A stretch of DNA of 64,000 nt from an uncultured Aquimarina sp. (GTDB lineage: Bacteria; Bacteroidota; Bacteroidia; Flavobacteriales; Flavobacteriaceae), in assembly GCA_947493035.1 (NCBI GenBank), contig CANLOW010000009.1:1-64000 (forward strand), read 5' to 3'. The notes under the pieces were generated by a model, which made no database searches, had not been told where the DNA came from, and saw only the letters and a list, made by a program, of their open reading frames with translations. Every line of letters starts with the position of its first letter. The first letter of the stretch is position 1. This document shows, one piece after another, positions 17,215 through 25,715 of this stretch. A program made the position numbers and the translations under genes.

Positions 17215-17553
17215 TAACTGTATATACGTACAAGTACGTATATATTTAAAAGTAAAAATGTAACTAAGATTAATTTAGTTACCTAAAATACCTAACTAGT
17301 TTTTAAAAGGCGAATGAAAAAAAAGTTTTTATGAAAACAACACAAATAAATGGATTTAAGGTAGTTATTCATGTTAAAAGCATGTTTTTTTTTAAAAAAT
17401 GATAAAAATAAAGAGTTGTAAAATTGAAACTCTTTTGAAACAAAAAACAATATATATTTGAAAAGTTGTTGATAATTATCTCTATATAGGATATTTGAGA
17501 GTTGGTAAATACAAATGAGCGTTGTATTATTTGTAAAATTTAAATCTTATATC
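17215..17553. other. noncoding region closing the early operon
   Basis: No gene is seen. Two perfect inverted repeats are present: an 11-bp arm pair TATATACGTAC/GTACGTATATA (17221-17244, 2-bp loop) and GTAACTAA/TTAGTTAC (17260-17282, 7-bp loop). A possible -7 element TATATTTG lies at 17453-17460, which could drive the cargo genes downstream. No -33 TTG at good spacing was found. Confidence 0.55.
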
Positions 17554-17727
17554 ATGAAATATTTATTCAACATCAAAACATTAGTATTAGCAGTATTTTT
17601 AATTGTAGTTTCTTGTACACCTGACACAGCAGATATTCAAGAAAATAATGAAGATGTATCCAGTGTAGACCAGTTTTCACCATTGCAAAATACTAGAAAA
17701 ACATATCCAGGAAGGGGAAATAGATAA
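17554..17727 (+). CDS. small lipoprotein
   Basis: This is a 57-aa protein from the ATG at 17554, with a lipoprotein signal ending in LIVVSC (Cys21), followed by a short acidic Ser/Asp/Glu-rich tail. Small phage-encoded lipoproteins are often superinfection-exclusion factors, but that is only an analogy here. An upstream GTG at 17515 would spoil the signal peptide. Confidence 0.6.
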   Translation: MKYLFNIKTLVLAVFLIVVSCTPDTADIQENNEDVSSVDQFSPLQNTRKTYPGRGNR

Positions 17728-17731
17728 TAAT

Positions 17732-18283
17732 ATGAAGAAAATTATACGCACATTAAATTTTTCACTAAAATTAGACGAGTTAAGGTTTGATGTGCGCTTA
17801 TTTATTTCTATCATACCTACCTTTTCGATCTTACTTTTATACATAAATGAAGTAAAGGCCTTTTTTAATTGGATCTCAACTCTACCTCTTATACCTCGAA
17901 AAATAGCATTGTTGCTTTTTGATTTAAAAATATTTGATTTTTGCTATCAATTTGAATCATGCAACATATTTAACGATTATCTTGGGATTACATTAGTCCC
18001 TATAATAATTTTACTTTGCGTACTTTGTAAAGCATATACTTACAGTGTTATCCCCCCTCTACACTTTTATTTAGTTGATTTAATTTGGATTTTCAATCCT
18101 GGTCAACAGCTTGATTCTTTTTATACTCATGTAATAGCTGTAACGGTTATTTTGGCATTCTTTGTTTTATTGAGGTTGCTTATGAATATAAAAGTTTTAA
18201 GAGATGAAATAAATATTGAATTTGATGAAGTAAAGGAAAATATATTAAGAAATCTAGAAAAATTAAAAACGACCAAGTTATAA
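17732..18283 (+). CDS. integral membrane protein, unknown
   Basis: This is a 183-aa protein with about four membrane segments (near residues 25-45, 60-78, 84-104, 130-152) and a charged C-terminal tail rich in Glu and Lys. It starts 4 bp after the lipoprotein gene. It is placed between the early and late modules, a usual spot for lysogenic-conversion or exclusion genes. Confidence 0.55.
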   Translation: MKKIIRTLNFSLKLDELRFDVRLFISIIPTFSILLLYINEVKAFFNWISTLPLIPRKIALLLFDLKIFDFCYQFESCNIFNDYLGITLVPIIILLCVLCKAYTYSVIPPLHFYLVDLIWIFNPGQQLDSFYTHVIAVTVILAFFVLLRLLMNIKVLRDEINIEFDEVKENILRNLEKLKTTKL

Positions 18284-18301
18284 TTTATACGAATTACGAA
18301 T

Positions 18302-18580
18302 ATGAGGATTAATGAAATAGAATCTTTGATTAAAGATGTTGGATTAGAAGAAGAAGCACAAAGATTAGTAATAGATACTATCGATAATTTAAAAAGACTT
18401 GAAAGTGTATTACAAAAGAAATCAAGCATAGAAACTAGATCTTTAAATAAAATGAAAAATGAAATAAAGAATGATTTATTAGAAATTTTTTCAGAATGGG
18501 TAAAGTCGGCTTATGCAGATGATCAAAATGAAAGGATCGAAAAAACGAATTCCTTTATGAACATAATTCAGTTAATATAA
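18302..18580 (+). CDS. hypothetical helical protein
   Basis: This is a 92-aa, strongly charged and helical protein (EEEAQRLVIDTIDNLKRLES). It is probably co-transcribed with the two upstream membrane-associated genes. Its function is unknown. Confidence 0.5.
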   Translation: MRINEIESLIKDVGLEEEAQRLVIDTIDNLKRLESVLQKKSSIETRSLNKMKNEIKNDLLEIFSEWVKSAYADDQNERIEKTNSFMNIIQLI

Positions 18581-18605
18581 TGACACTAGACTTATAAACC
18601 CCTCT

Positions 18606-18634
18606 TTGTTTTTAACAAAAGAAAGTTAACTTTG
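18606..18634 (+). promoter_or_regulatory. promoter upstream of 18651, Bacteroidota type
   Basis: A -33 TTG (18606-18608) and a perfect -7 TAACTTTG (18627-18634) with an 18-bp spacer precede the gene at 18651. The start of transcription would be near 18641. Confidence 0.7.
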
Positions 18635-18650
18635 TGTAAAACCTTGATTT

Positions 18651-18845
18651 ATGAAGGAGAGCACGAAGAGAGAACGATTGATTAAGAGAAACAAAATCAT
18701 TAGAAAAAAGTTTCACGATTTATACGAGAAAAAAAACTTAAGGTCAGACAAAGCTATCATAAAGTTACACGAAGAATATCCGTTATTACTTCCTGAAACA
18801 ATCAGTTTAATTATATCCCAAACGGGATATTATAAAGATTTATAA
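18651..18845 (+). CDS. small basic helical protein, possible DNA binding
   Basis: This is a 64-aa protein that starts MKESTKRERLIKRNKIIRKK and contains a segment, RSDKAIIKLHEEYPLLLPET, that could form a helix-turn-helix. It is the first gene after a clear promoter, so a regulatory role is plausible but unproven. The next gene starts 1 bp after its stop. Confidence 0.5.
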   Translation: MKESTKRERLIKRNKIIRKKFHDLYEKKNLRSDKAIIKLHEEYPLLLPETISLIISQTGYYKDL

Positions 18846-18846
18846 A

Positions 18847-19374
18847 ATGCTACGATTTTTAATTTTCATTTTACCTGTTTTTGTATTTGCACAAACTAAA
18901 TATTCATCTTTAGATGTGATGGCTATACAAAAACATCCTTTACAAACTATTTTAATAGATGCTCCAAAAGACTTGGCTTTCAATCAGCAAGCACTTGTAG
19001 ATTACGCAATTACAGAACTGAATATTCCGCAAAGTGAATCTTATTCTAATCCTTGCGGTGATTTATGTTGGAAATCGGTACACATAGTAAAACCAGTGGG
19101 TAAGATTAAAGAAAAACGTCTTGAATTTATGTTTGAGTACTTTCCTAAATTCAACAATGAAGATTTAGGTGTTAGAGCAATAAAGAAATTAACAGTAACT
19201 GGAGATACCGATTCACTGATAAAACTATTTACGTCCTACTGGTCAACTCAACTAGATTTAAATAATGTTAAATCTAATGAAGTGGCAACAGTACGTTTTT
19301 TAAGCGATATTGCCACTTTCAAACTAGATAAAGGTATCGCTAGTGTAGAGGTAGTAAATGTTTCAAATTACTGA
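18847..19374 (+). CDS. exported protein, unknown
   Basis: This is a 175-aa protein with a signal peptide (MLRFLIFILPVFVFA, cleavage near AQT). A Cys pair (NPCGDLCW, residues about 74-81) could form a disulfide in the periplasm. It overlaps the end of the oppositely oriented tail gene by 7 bp. It is a cargo or structural gene of unknown function, and no family was recognised. Confidence 0.55.
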   Translation: MLRFLIFILPVFVFAQTKYSSLDVMAIQKHPLQTILIDAPKDLAFNQQALVDYAITELNIPQSESYSNPCGDLCWKSVHIVKPVGKIKEKRLEFMFEYFPKFNNEDLGVRAIKKLTVTGDTDSLIKLFTSYWSTQLDLNNVKSNEVATVRFLSDIATFKLDKGIASVEVVNVSNY

Positions 19375-19934
19375 TTAGGTATTATTGGTAAATATTCTAA
19401 AACAGATGAATCAACAGATTTGTCTGTTTTTTTTTGCAATCTAGCGTCTACAATTATATTTGGATCAACAGCCAATTTTTGATAGCCTTTTAAATGTGCT
19501 GTGCTTTTGTCTAGTATAGTAATAGCATATTCAAAATAAGTAACAATAATATTTTTATGATCTTCATCATCCTCGTCATTGATACGGCTTAAATTTTTAA
19601 AATAAGTACCATGTAATCCTTCTAAAGCTTGATGTACTTTTTCGTTAAAATCGAAAAAAGCGATTGCTTTGTCTTCATCAATACTTCCGCTAAAACTTTC
19701 ACTATAATTTTCATAGGCTGTTCGTACTTTAAGAATGCCATCTCCTATTTGTGTCCCATCAGCTTGTTTTTCATATTGTACATTTCCGTAACTAATAAAT
19801 ACTGCTGGGCGAGGAAACATATAATTACTAGTGTCATCTAATTGTCCTCTATTTTTTGCTGCATGTGCTAATCCTTCTACACTGTGCATCAAGTGCCCTG
19901 TAATTTCTTTGTATATACTGCCTTTGGTACTCAT
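19368..19934 (-). CDS. tail-completion-type protein (gp37-like position)
   Basis: This is a 188-aa protein, the last gene of the leftward late block. It overlaps the virion-morphogenesis gene by 4 bp, as Mu gp37-like genes lie near gpG-like genes. The sequence shows an N-terminal helix (YKEITGHLMHSVEGLAHAAK) and a mixed core with NIIVTYFEYAITI. The assignment as a tail terminator or completion protein comes from position only. Confidence 0.5.
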   Translation of the reverse strand: MSTKGSIYKEITGHLMHSVEGLAHAAKNRGQLDDTSNYMFPRPAVFISYGNVQYEKQADGTQIGDGILKVRTAYENYSESFSGSIDEDKAIAFFDFNEKVHQALEGLHGTYFKNLSRINDEDDEDHKNIIVTYFEYAITILDKSTAHLKGYQKLAVDPNIIVDARLQKKTDKSVDSSVLEYLPIIPNQ

Positions 19935-20428
19935 CTAAATAAGTGTTTTAAATCTTTTACTATCATCCTATCTATGGTAATCGGAAATGCTTTACTATCT
20001 CCTATAAACTGACGTTGTTCAACATCAATTTTCTTTGCTAATGCCATACCTTTCCATTGATCTTCATTAGTCTGCATATACATTGCCCAAAAGTATCTGC
20101 GTTGTTTCGGAGTTGGCACATAACTACCTCCATTATTATGAATTTCGGCATAAGGGATTGATTTATCTACACCCCAAACCACACGATTAGTCCGAATGCT
20201 TAATGAACGGATACCACGCCTTAAGTTTCCGCTCTTTACTAAAGTCTGACCACTTTTCTTTTTTGACTTCCCCCATTTTTTAAATGGCTTGTCTACAAAT
20301 CCTTGTACTTGAATGTTGCGCTTCCAAAACTTAGTACCTGTAACAGCAATACGGCGAGGCAATTGATTTCGCCATCGCTTGTAATCTCTCTCTAGTACTT
20401 TAAACTGTTTTGCATTATCATTATACAT
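19931..20428 (-). CDS. phage virion morphogenesis protein (gpG-like)
   Basis: This is a 165-aa basic protein of the phage virion-morphogenesis family: LVKSGNLRRGIRS is followed by VVWGVDKSIPYAEIHNNGG and PTPKQRRYFWAMY. Proteins of this family help finish or join the tail. It overlaps the tape measure gene by 8 bp and the following gene by 4 bp. Confidence 0.8.
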   Translation of the reverse strand: MYNDNAKQFKVLERDYKRWRNQLPRRIAVTGTKFWKRNIQVQGFVDKPFKKWGKSKKKSGQTLVKSGNLRRGIRSLSIRTNRVVWGVDKSIPYAEIHNNGGSYVPTPKQRRYFWAMYMQTNEDQWKGMALAKKIDVEQRQFIGDSKAFPITIDRMIVKDLKHLFR

Positions 20429-22274
20429 TTACCAGTCGTTTTTCTAAGTCTGCGGTCATTTCTAAAAAAACTTCTTCAATTACACGCTTAATATCATTTG
20501 AAGTGTTCTTTCCTTTGTCCATTGTAATGGATAAATTTTCTACAAACTTATCAATGGTAACCGTTAATTGCTTTGTTCCTTTTGCAGCTGATACGCTTGT
20601 TGTAATCTTGTTTTTGTTATTAGAAGCAATTTTAGTCTCTTCTTTGTTAACATTATTTGAGGAAAATGGAGCGCTAAATATACCTTTAGATCGTATCTGT
20701 TTATCAATATTTGATAATGGAGATTTTGATATCTTAGGCACTGCGACCTTTGAATTTTTAGAGGCTTCCCAAAGTCCAACACGATATGCTGTACCTGCTT
20801 TCTTAGCAGTATCTCGTGCATGAGCTATTAAATTCTGTTTAGTTTCTACCCCAAATACATTGCCTATTGCTTTTTTTCCGACCTCAGCTGCTTTAGTAAA
20901 TTCTCCATCAAAAAGATGTTTTATTGCACTAGCAACACCTGTTATTCCTCGGATTAATTCCATAAAACGATCTACTACAGCCATTTTTATTGCCATACCA
21001 AAACCTTTTATTATCTCCCACGTAGCTTTAATACCACCTCGAAACCAATCAACTTTTTTATACGCTAAAGCAATAACACCAACCAAAGCTGTAATTCCTA
21101 GTACAATTGCTAAAACAGGGTTCATAGCCATTATAACATTCAATATTCCAAATACTATAGCAAGACCTTTAATAGTTGAATGTAAGGGTTTTGTAAATTC
21201 GTATAGTGTTGCTATACCTGTGGACATTACATTAACGACAACAGCAGTCTTTTCCATAATACCTCTAATGATATCGATAACTCCCGCTGTTCCACCAATT
21301 TCATTACCTATATCATTAAAAACAGCTTTTAAAGGACTAAAAGCCTCCCAAATTTGTAAAGCACTATCTTTTAATGTAAATAACTTGGGTAGTAAACTTT
21401 CTATGTATTTTAATATTTTAGGTATAGTATTCTGAACATTAATAATTAAAGGACGAAATAATTGCGCTGTATTACGCTTAAAGCTTATAACACTATTATT
21501 CATGCGGTTAATACTTGCCTGCATACTATTAGACGCTACAGCTAATCCTCCTTGAAAGGTTGACTTTAATTGCTTGGCGAATTTTGGTAAGAAGTCTTCG
21601 GCATAAACATTTCCAGCATCTAGCATTTTATTGAACTGCTGTTGATTTACCCCCATAGCATCAGCAGCAATTTTTAAAGCTCCTGGTATCCTTTCCCCTA
21701 GCTGTCCTCTGAGTTCTTCGGCTTGCACCTTTCCCTTACTTGCCATTTGGCTTAATGCCAAAAATGCTCCTTCACTTTGGTCTGCTGAAAGCCCCATAGT
21801 AGTAGATGCAATCGAAACTGCTTCGAATATGTCTCTTGTAGATTGACCTTCGAGCTGTGTTCCTTTTAAAGAAGCTGCTAAAGTTTTGAATCCTTTGTAA
21901 GAACTGTCTACATTTAGATTGAGCTTGTCAATTTGATTGTCTAGAAACTGAAAATTTTTAGTGGCCGCAGCACCAGAAGCAAAACGAATGGCATTTTCGT
22001 AACCTTCGAACTTTGCTTCTAATCCTGTAATTTGATTACCGAATGCCACCGCCTGTTGTACACTTAGCATAGCCGCAATACCAATGGCAGCACGTTTAGC
22101 ATAACGTCCAATGCCTCCAAATGATTTACGGCCTGTAACTTCTATTGTAGCAATATTGCTATTTGCCCTACCAACAGCAAAATCTAAACCTGCGGTTGCT
22201 GATTTTGCCTTTCGGATGTTAACTCCAAAGGTTTTATCTATCAGGTCGAGTGCGTATTCTATTCCCTTAGTCAT
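20421..22274 (-). CDS. tail tape measure protein
   Basis: This is a 617-aa protein. The conserved tape-measure N-terminal region is clear: GLSADQSEGAFLALSQMASK, KVQAEELRGQLGERIPGALK, then the NQQQFNKMLDAGNV motif (residues about 157-225). Hydrophobic helices in the centre (around 370-400) fit the family. It sets tail length; at this size the tail should be short to medium. The gene is on the minus strand, whereas the sheath, tube, chaperone and baseplate genes that it normally accompanies are on the plus strand 10 kb away. Confidence 0.9.
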   Translation of the reverse strand: MTKGIEYALDLIDKTFGVNIRKAKSATAGLDFAVGRANSNIATIEVTGRKSFGGIGRYAKRAAIGIAAMLSVQQAVAFGNQITGLEAKFEGYENAIRFASGAAATKNFQFLDNQIDKLNLNVDSSYKGFKTLAASLKGTQLEGQSTRDIFEAVSIASTTMGLSADQSEGAFLALSQMASKGKVQAEELRGQLGERIPGALKIAADAMGVNQQQFNKMLDAGNVYAEDFLPKFAKQLKSTFQGGLAVASNSMQASINRMNNSVISFKRNTAQLFRPLIINVQNTIPKILKYIESLLPKLFTLKDSALQIWEAFSPLKAVFNDIGNEIGGTAGVIDIIRGIMEKTAVVVNVMSTGIATLYEFTKPLHSTIKGLAIVFGILNVIMAMNPVLAIVLGITALVGVIALAYKKVDWFRGGIKATWEIIKGFGMAIKMAVVDRFMELIRGITGVASAIKHLFDGEFTKAAEVGKKAIGNVFGVETKQNLIAHARDTAKKAGTAYRVGLWEASKNSKVAVPKISKSPLSNIDKQIRSKGIFSAPFSSNNVNKEETKIASNNKNKITTSVSAAKGTKQLTVTIDKFVENLSITMDKGKNTSNDIKRVIEEVFLEMTADLEKRLVNV

Positions 22275-22325
22275 TTTTTTGTATATTTGAACTGCCTGTC
22301 TACGGTCGGGCTAACTTAGAAAAGC

Positions 22326-22344
22326 AGTCACCTTCATGGTGACT
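22326..22344. promoter_or_regulatory. hairpin between portal-fusion and tape measure genes
   Basis: AGTCACC and GGTGACT form a perfect 7-bp stem with a 5-nt loop in the 78-bp gap. It could be a partial terminator or processing site that separates head from tail expression in the leftward block. Confidence 0.5.
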
Positions 22345-22352
22345 CTTTTATT

Positions 22353-25274
22353 TTATAACAACTTTTTAAACGTTCCGTTTTTAATTTCAGCTCTAGTTAT
22401 TCGAATTAATTTGTTATTTGGTAAAAGAATACTAACATTCTTTATCCTATCTCCTGATTTAGGTTGATTAATAGCACTTAAAATTCCACGTATAATTTGA
22501 TTTCGATCATAACCTCCATTTATCGCAATTAGCGCATTACCTAAACCTTGTTTTGTTGCTTTTTGAAGCTCTTTTTTTAATCTATTTGCTAGATTGCTAT
22601 ATTTTTCTAAAACTTTAATTTCAAAAGGAACGTCGTTCCATAGCGTATCATAGGTAGCCCCTGATTTAGGAGTTCGCAACACAAATCTGTGTCCTAACGT
22701 GATCATACGATCGGTTACACTTTTGTTTAATGCTATTTCATTATTTAGGTGTCCTTTTTCTGTTAAGTACCAACCACCTGTTTTTGTATCGAATCCCTTT
22801 TCCGATCGTAAATCCAAAGCTTGTTGTCCTTCATTATACAATCGTTGTTCGAAAGCAATAGCATCTGGTTTGTTATAAGTCAATAAGCCTTCACGTAAAT
22901 TATTTGGTTGCTTATCAATAACGATATCTTCTAATAGTTTCGATTGCTTTCGAGAAAAGCCAACTGTCGCACGTATAGAACCTTCTTTGTAATGCTTTAG
23001 ATAATGATATTGAAATGCCTGATCTGCACCTAAATGATATACTTCGTCAGGAAACAGCAACACATCACTTAATTGATTGATTAAATTAGGTTCGATGTTC
23101 TCTAGAGCCTCTGCCCCAGCCCATACAGGTGCATGGTTTAGGTCAAATAACTTTACCAATCCGTTATCGTCTAACTTTTCGATCCATTTAAAACGTGTTG
23201 CATTAAAGTTTAAACTAGATTTAAATGTTTTTGCAAGACCAAAGTCTTCGGGTGTTAGATCGGTATAGTTGATCGGGTCAGCACGTAACTTGCGTAAATA
23301 ACTTTGGCCGCTACTAAATACTTGACCCGCATCGCCCCAGTTGACATCGTGACCCGTTTTTTGCATGCGTTCCCACAAATCAGGGTCACTAGCAATAGCA
23401 TCACTAAAATTGCTTACTTCACCGTCATAATTATCCAATTCTTCCTCCGCATCACAACGGCAATTGAATTCAATAGGCGGTAAATACTTCGCTGATTCGG
23501 GATCATCTTTGCGAAACACCTTTCCGTGTAATGCTTTGTGTGAATCACGTACTTTTTCATCAAGTACAGAGACATATTTCCAATAAGGTGCGATATCAAT
23601 ATTTTCGACCCACTCTTGCCATCTTGCGCCCATTTGCGAAGCTGCGAATGCTTGCTGGTATTCGGTCTTTAACCAATGTAATTTGTAATTCGGAAATAGC
23701 TTTAACGCTCTTTCCTTTACTTCAGAAAAGTCCTTACTTGTACGTACAATATCGTTAAGTTGCCATACTTCGGCTACCGTTTTGTCATGTCCAAAACGAT
23801 GGATGCTGGTGCGCATAATAGCTTGCATCTTGTGACCGTCAGCATCGAAACTCGTATCGACCAAGCCAATACCTTCGCGCAACCCTTTTAGCAATTCTTG
23901 GTGATGGTGTAAGAACTCTTTGTAGTTCCAGTTTACGCTACCCTTCATCACGGCACGAAGCAAACTTAATTCGTCTTCGCTTAGATCGTAATTCGAATTG
24001 TATACCGTTAATCGATAATCGTCTGGGTGCGCCCCACAGTTATGAACGCTGTGGGGCGGATTAAAATTTGCAATACGATTATTTGGCGGTGTATTAGAAT
24101 TGTCTGGAGGTGGTGCATCTTCGAGTTCTACATCTAGTTCTCTTTTGATTTGATCTTTAGAAACGTTGTGCCCTAACTTCTTAACTCCTTTAAATATTTC
24201 TAAACGTTCTTTTGGGTCTAATTTTGTGTTTTCGTTCCATTCGAACTCGGTGTTTTCGGGAAGTGGATACCCCAATTCGATCAACATCGGGATCAATTGT
24301 TCGTTTACGCTTGTCTTTACAAATTTAGCATCATTAGCTGTAATTAGGTCTTGAGTGCTTTCGATCATTGAGTCGGCTTTGGCTCGGCTACCAGTATCTT
24401 TAGTTGCCTCCATATGACCGTCGATTAACGAACCTATTTCCTCGTTACATGCCTTTCTTTTTTCGTTAAATACTTGATAGGCATCACGTGAATTACTTTC
24501 CTTGATTTCTAATTCAGTATCTACTGGAAATCTAGCTCGTGCTGAGCTCCCTAGCTCTTTCAGCCATTTGTCAATTTCTTTTAAAACACGTGGATCGGTA
24601 CTAGCTGTTTTGGCGATACGCATCGGCAGCCCAAACTTTTCCTCAAATTCGTCCCAGTTTTGCCAAGAATGCTTTTTGAACACATACAAGGGTATGATCT
24701 TATTCAATAAGCCTAAGAAATTCTTATGGTTGATGAAGATACTGGTACGTGTATATGGCGGCTGAGAAAAGTCAACTCCTTTTTGGTCGTATAGATTTTT
24801 AAGGATTTCGCACTTTTCGGGAACGATATGGTCACGAAATACCAAATCCATTTCCTTGATCATTCCTTCTTCATCAAACTTGTTTACAAAAGGTAATGAA
24901 TAGCCGAAGTAATTAGATTCGTGCGAAGCACGTATATAGAATCGAAACCACGATTTTTCAAAAAGTTTCTTTAGGTCGTCATCAATTTCATCATCAACTT
25001 TAATATTAAAATCTTTATTTAGAATACGAAGCGTACGCGTTTCTAAACGCCCATAAATAAAAGCATCGTCCAACACTTCGTCGATAAAGTCCATTAACAA
25101 CTTTCGACGTGGTTGTTCGGGGTCTTTGGCAGCATTCTTAGCCATTAACCAATGCTTCATTTCTTTGCGATACGAGGTGTGTTGGGATTTTATTACCTCT
25201 ACCAGTTTTTTTACCGCATTTTCGTGCTCTCTTTTGTCGGCTTTATTTTCGATCCAATTACTTATTAACCCCAT
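22353..25274 (-). CDS. fused portal / Mu-F-like head morphogenesis protein with C-terminal nuclease-like region
   Basis: This is a 973-aa protein. Residues 1 to about 400 resemble the Mu gp29 (DUF935) portal. About 440-640 resembles the Mu gp30/F, SPP1 gp7 head-morphogenesis domain, with the signature LDEKVRDSHKALHGKVF and PPIEFNCRC. From about 690 it continues with LSDVLLFPDEVYHL and LLTYNKPDA, resembling the phage PBECR (barnase/EndoU/colicin/RelE-like) nuclease fold. The end (VPFEIKVL, ALIAINGG, IKNVSILLP) resembles a CdiA-type toxin domain. In Mu the portal and F are separate genes. The portal and F assignments are secure; the C-terminal nuclease is an inference. Confidence 0.85.
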   Translation of the reverse strand: MGLISNWIENKADKREHENAVKKLVEVIKSQHTSYRKEMKHWLMAKNAAKDPEQPRRKLLMDFIDEVLDDAFIYGRLETRTLRILNKDFNIKVDDEIDDDLKKLFEKSWFRFYIRASHESNYFGYSLPFVNKFDEEGMIKEMDLVFRDHIVPEKCEILKNLYDQKGVDFSQPPYTRTSIFINHKNFLGLLNKIIPLYVFKKHSWQNWDEFEEKFGLPMRIAKTASTDPRVLKEIDKWLKELGSSARARFPVDTELEIKESNSRDAYQVFNEKRKACNEEIGSLIDGHMEATKDTGSRAKADSMIESTQDLITANDAKFVKTSVNEQLIPMLIELGYPLPENTEFEWNENTKLDPKERLEIFKGVKKLGHNVSKDQIKRELDVELEDAPPPDNSNTPPNNRIANFNPPHSVHNCGAHPDDYRLTVYNSNYDLSEDELSLLRAVMKGSVNWNYKEFLHHHQELLKGLREGIGLVDTSFDADGHKMQAIMRTSIHRFGHDKTVAEVWQLNDIVRTSKDFSEVKERALKLFPNYKLHWLKTEYQQAFAASQMGARWQEWVENIDIAPYWKYVSVLDEKVRDSHKALHGKVFRKDDPESAKYLPPIEFNCRCDAEEELDNYDGEVSNFSDAIASDPDLWERMQKTGHDVNWGDAGQVFSSGQSYLRKLRADPINYTDLTPEDFGLAKTFKSSLNFNATRFKWIEKLDDNGLVKLFDLNHAPVWAGAEALENIEPNLINQLSDVLLFPDEVYHLGADQAFQYHYLKHYKEGSIRATVGFSRKQSKLLEDIVIDKQPNNLREGLLTYNKPDAIAFEQRLYNEGQQALDLRSEKGFDTKTGGWYLTEKGHLNNEIALNKSVTDRMITLGHRFVLRTPKSGATYDTLWNDVPFEIKVLEKYSNLANRLKKELQKATKQGLGNALIAINGGYDRNQIIRGILSAINQPKSGDRIKNVSILLPNNKLIRITRAEIKNGTFKKLL

Positions 25275-25275
25275 T

Positions 25276-25713
25276 TTAATATCGTGTTGTGTAAGATTCG
25301 TTACTTCCCCCTTCGAAAAATAGGGCGTTATCTGTGCTGCCTTCTTCCCCTTCGCTTACTAGTTTGGGTAAGTTTGGGGTGAGTTCACTACGGTTTACCT
25401 TTTGTAACCAACGCATGGCATTGTCATAGCGAATTTGGCGTACTTCGGGTACGTCGTTCGGTGTGATGTTTGCGTGTAAATGATAGATAGCTATATCAAT
25501 CATATACATCACCACTAATTGATTGCGATCTTCTGGTGCTTGATCAGGATTGAAAATTTTAGCAACATCGAATCGTGATGATAGATACTGCTCCATTTCC
25601 TCTTGTGCGCTTTGCTCTGCTAATTCTAGGATAGCAGGATCGTCGCTGCTTATCATGTTTTTAATCCATTGACGGATTTGGACTTTATAGTCGTTTTCTG
25701 TTAAAAATGGCAT
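25276..25713 (-). CDS. gp36-like (DUF1320) head-tail protein
   Basis: This is a 145-aa protein of the DUF1320 type: a helical array (AEQSAQEEMEQYLSSRFDV), then VVMYMIDIAIYHLHANI, then RQIRYDNAMRWLQKVNRSE. Mu gp36 belongs to this family and is thought to act at the head-tail joint. It lies 2 bp after the terminase gene and 1 bp before the portal fusion. Confidence 0.8.
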   Translation of the reverse strand: MPFLTENDYKVQIRQWIKNMISSDDPAILELAEQSAQEEMEQYLSSRFDVAKIFNPDQAPEDRNQLVVMYMIDIAIYHLHANITPNDVPEVRQIRYDNAMRWLQKVNRSELTPNLPKLVSEGEEGSTDNALFFEGGSNESYTTRY

Positions 25714-25715
25714 AG

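Noticed and set aside
20860-21435. A 191-codon plus-strand frame inside the tape measure gene
   Set aside because: It is the antisense shadow of a well-recognised tape measure gene, with low-complexity translation.
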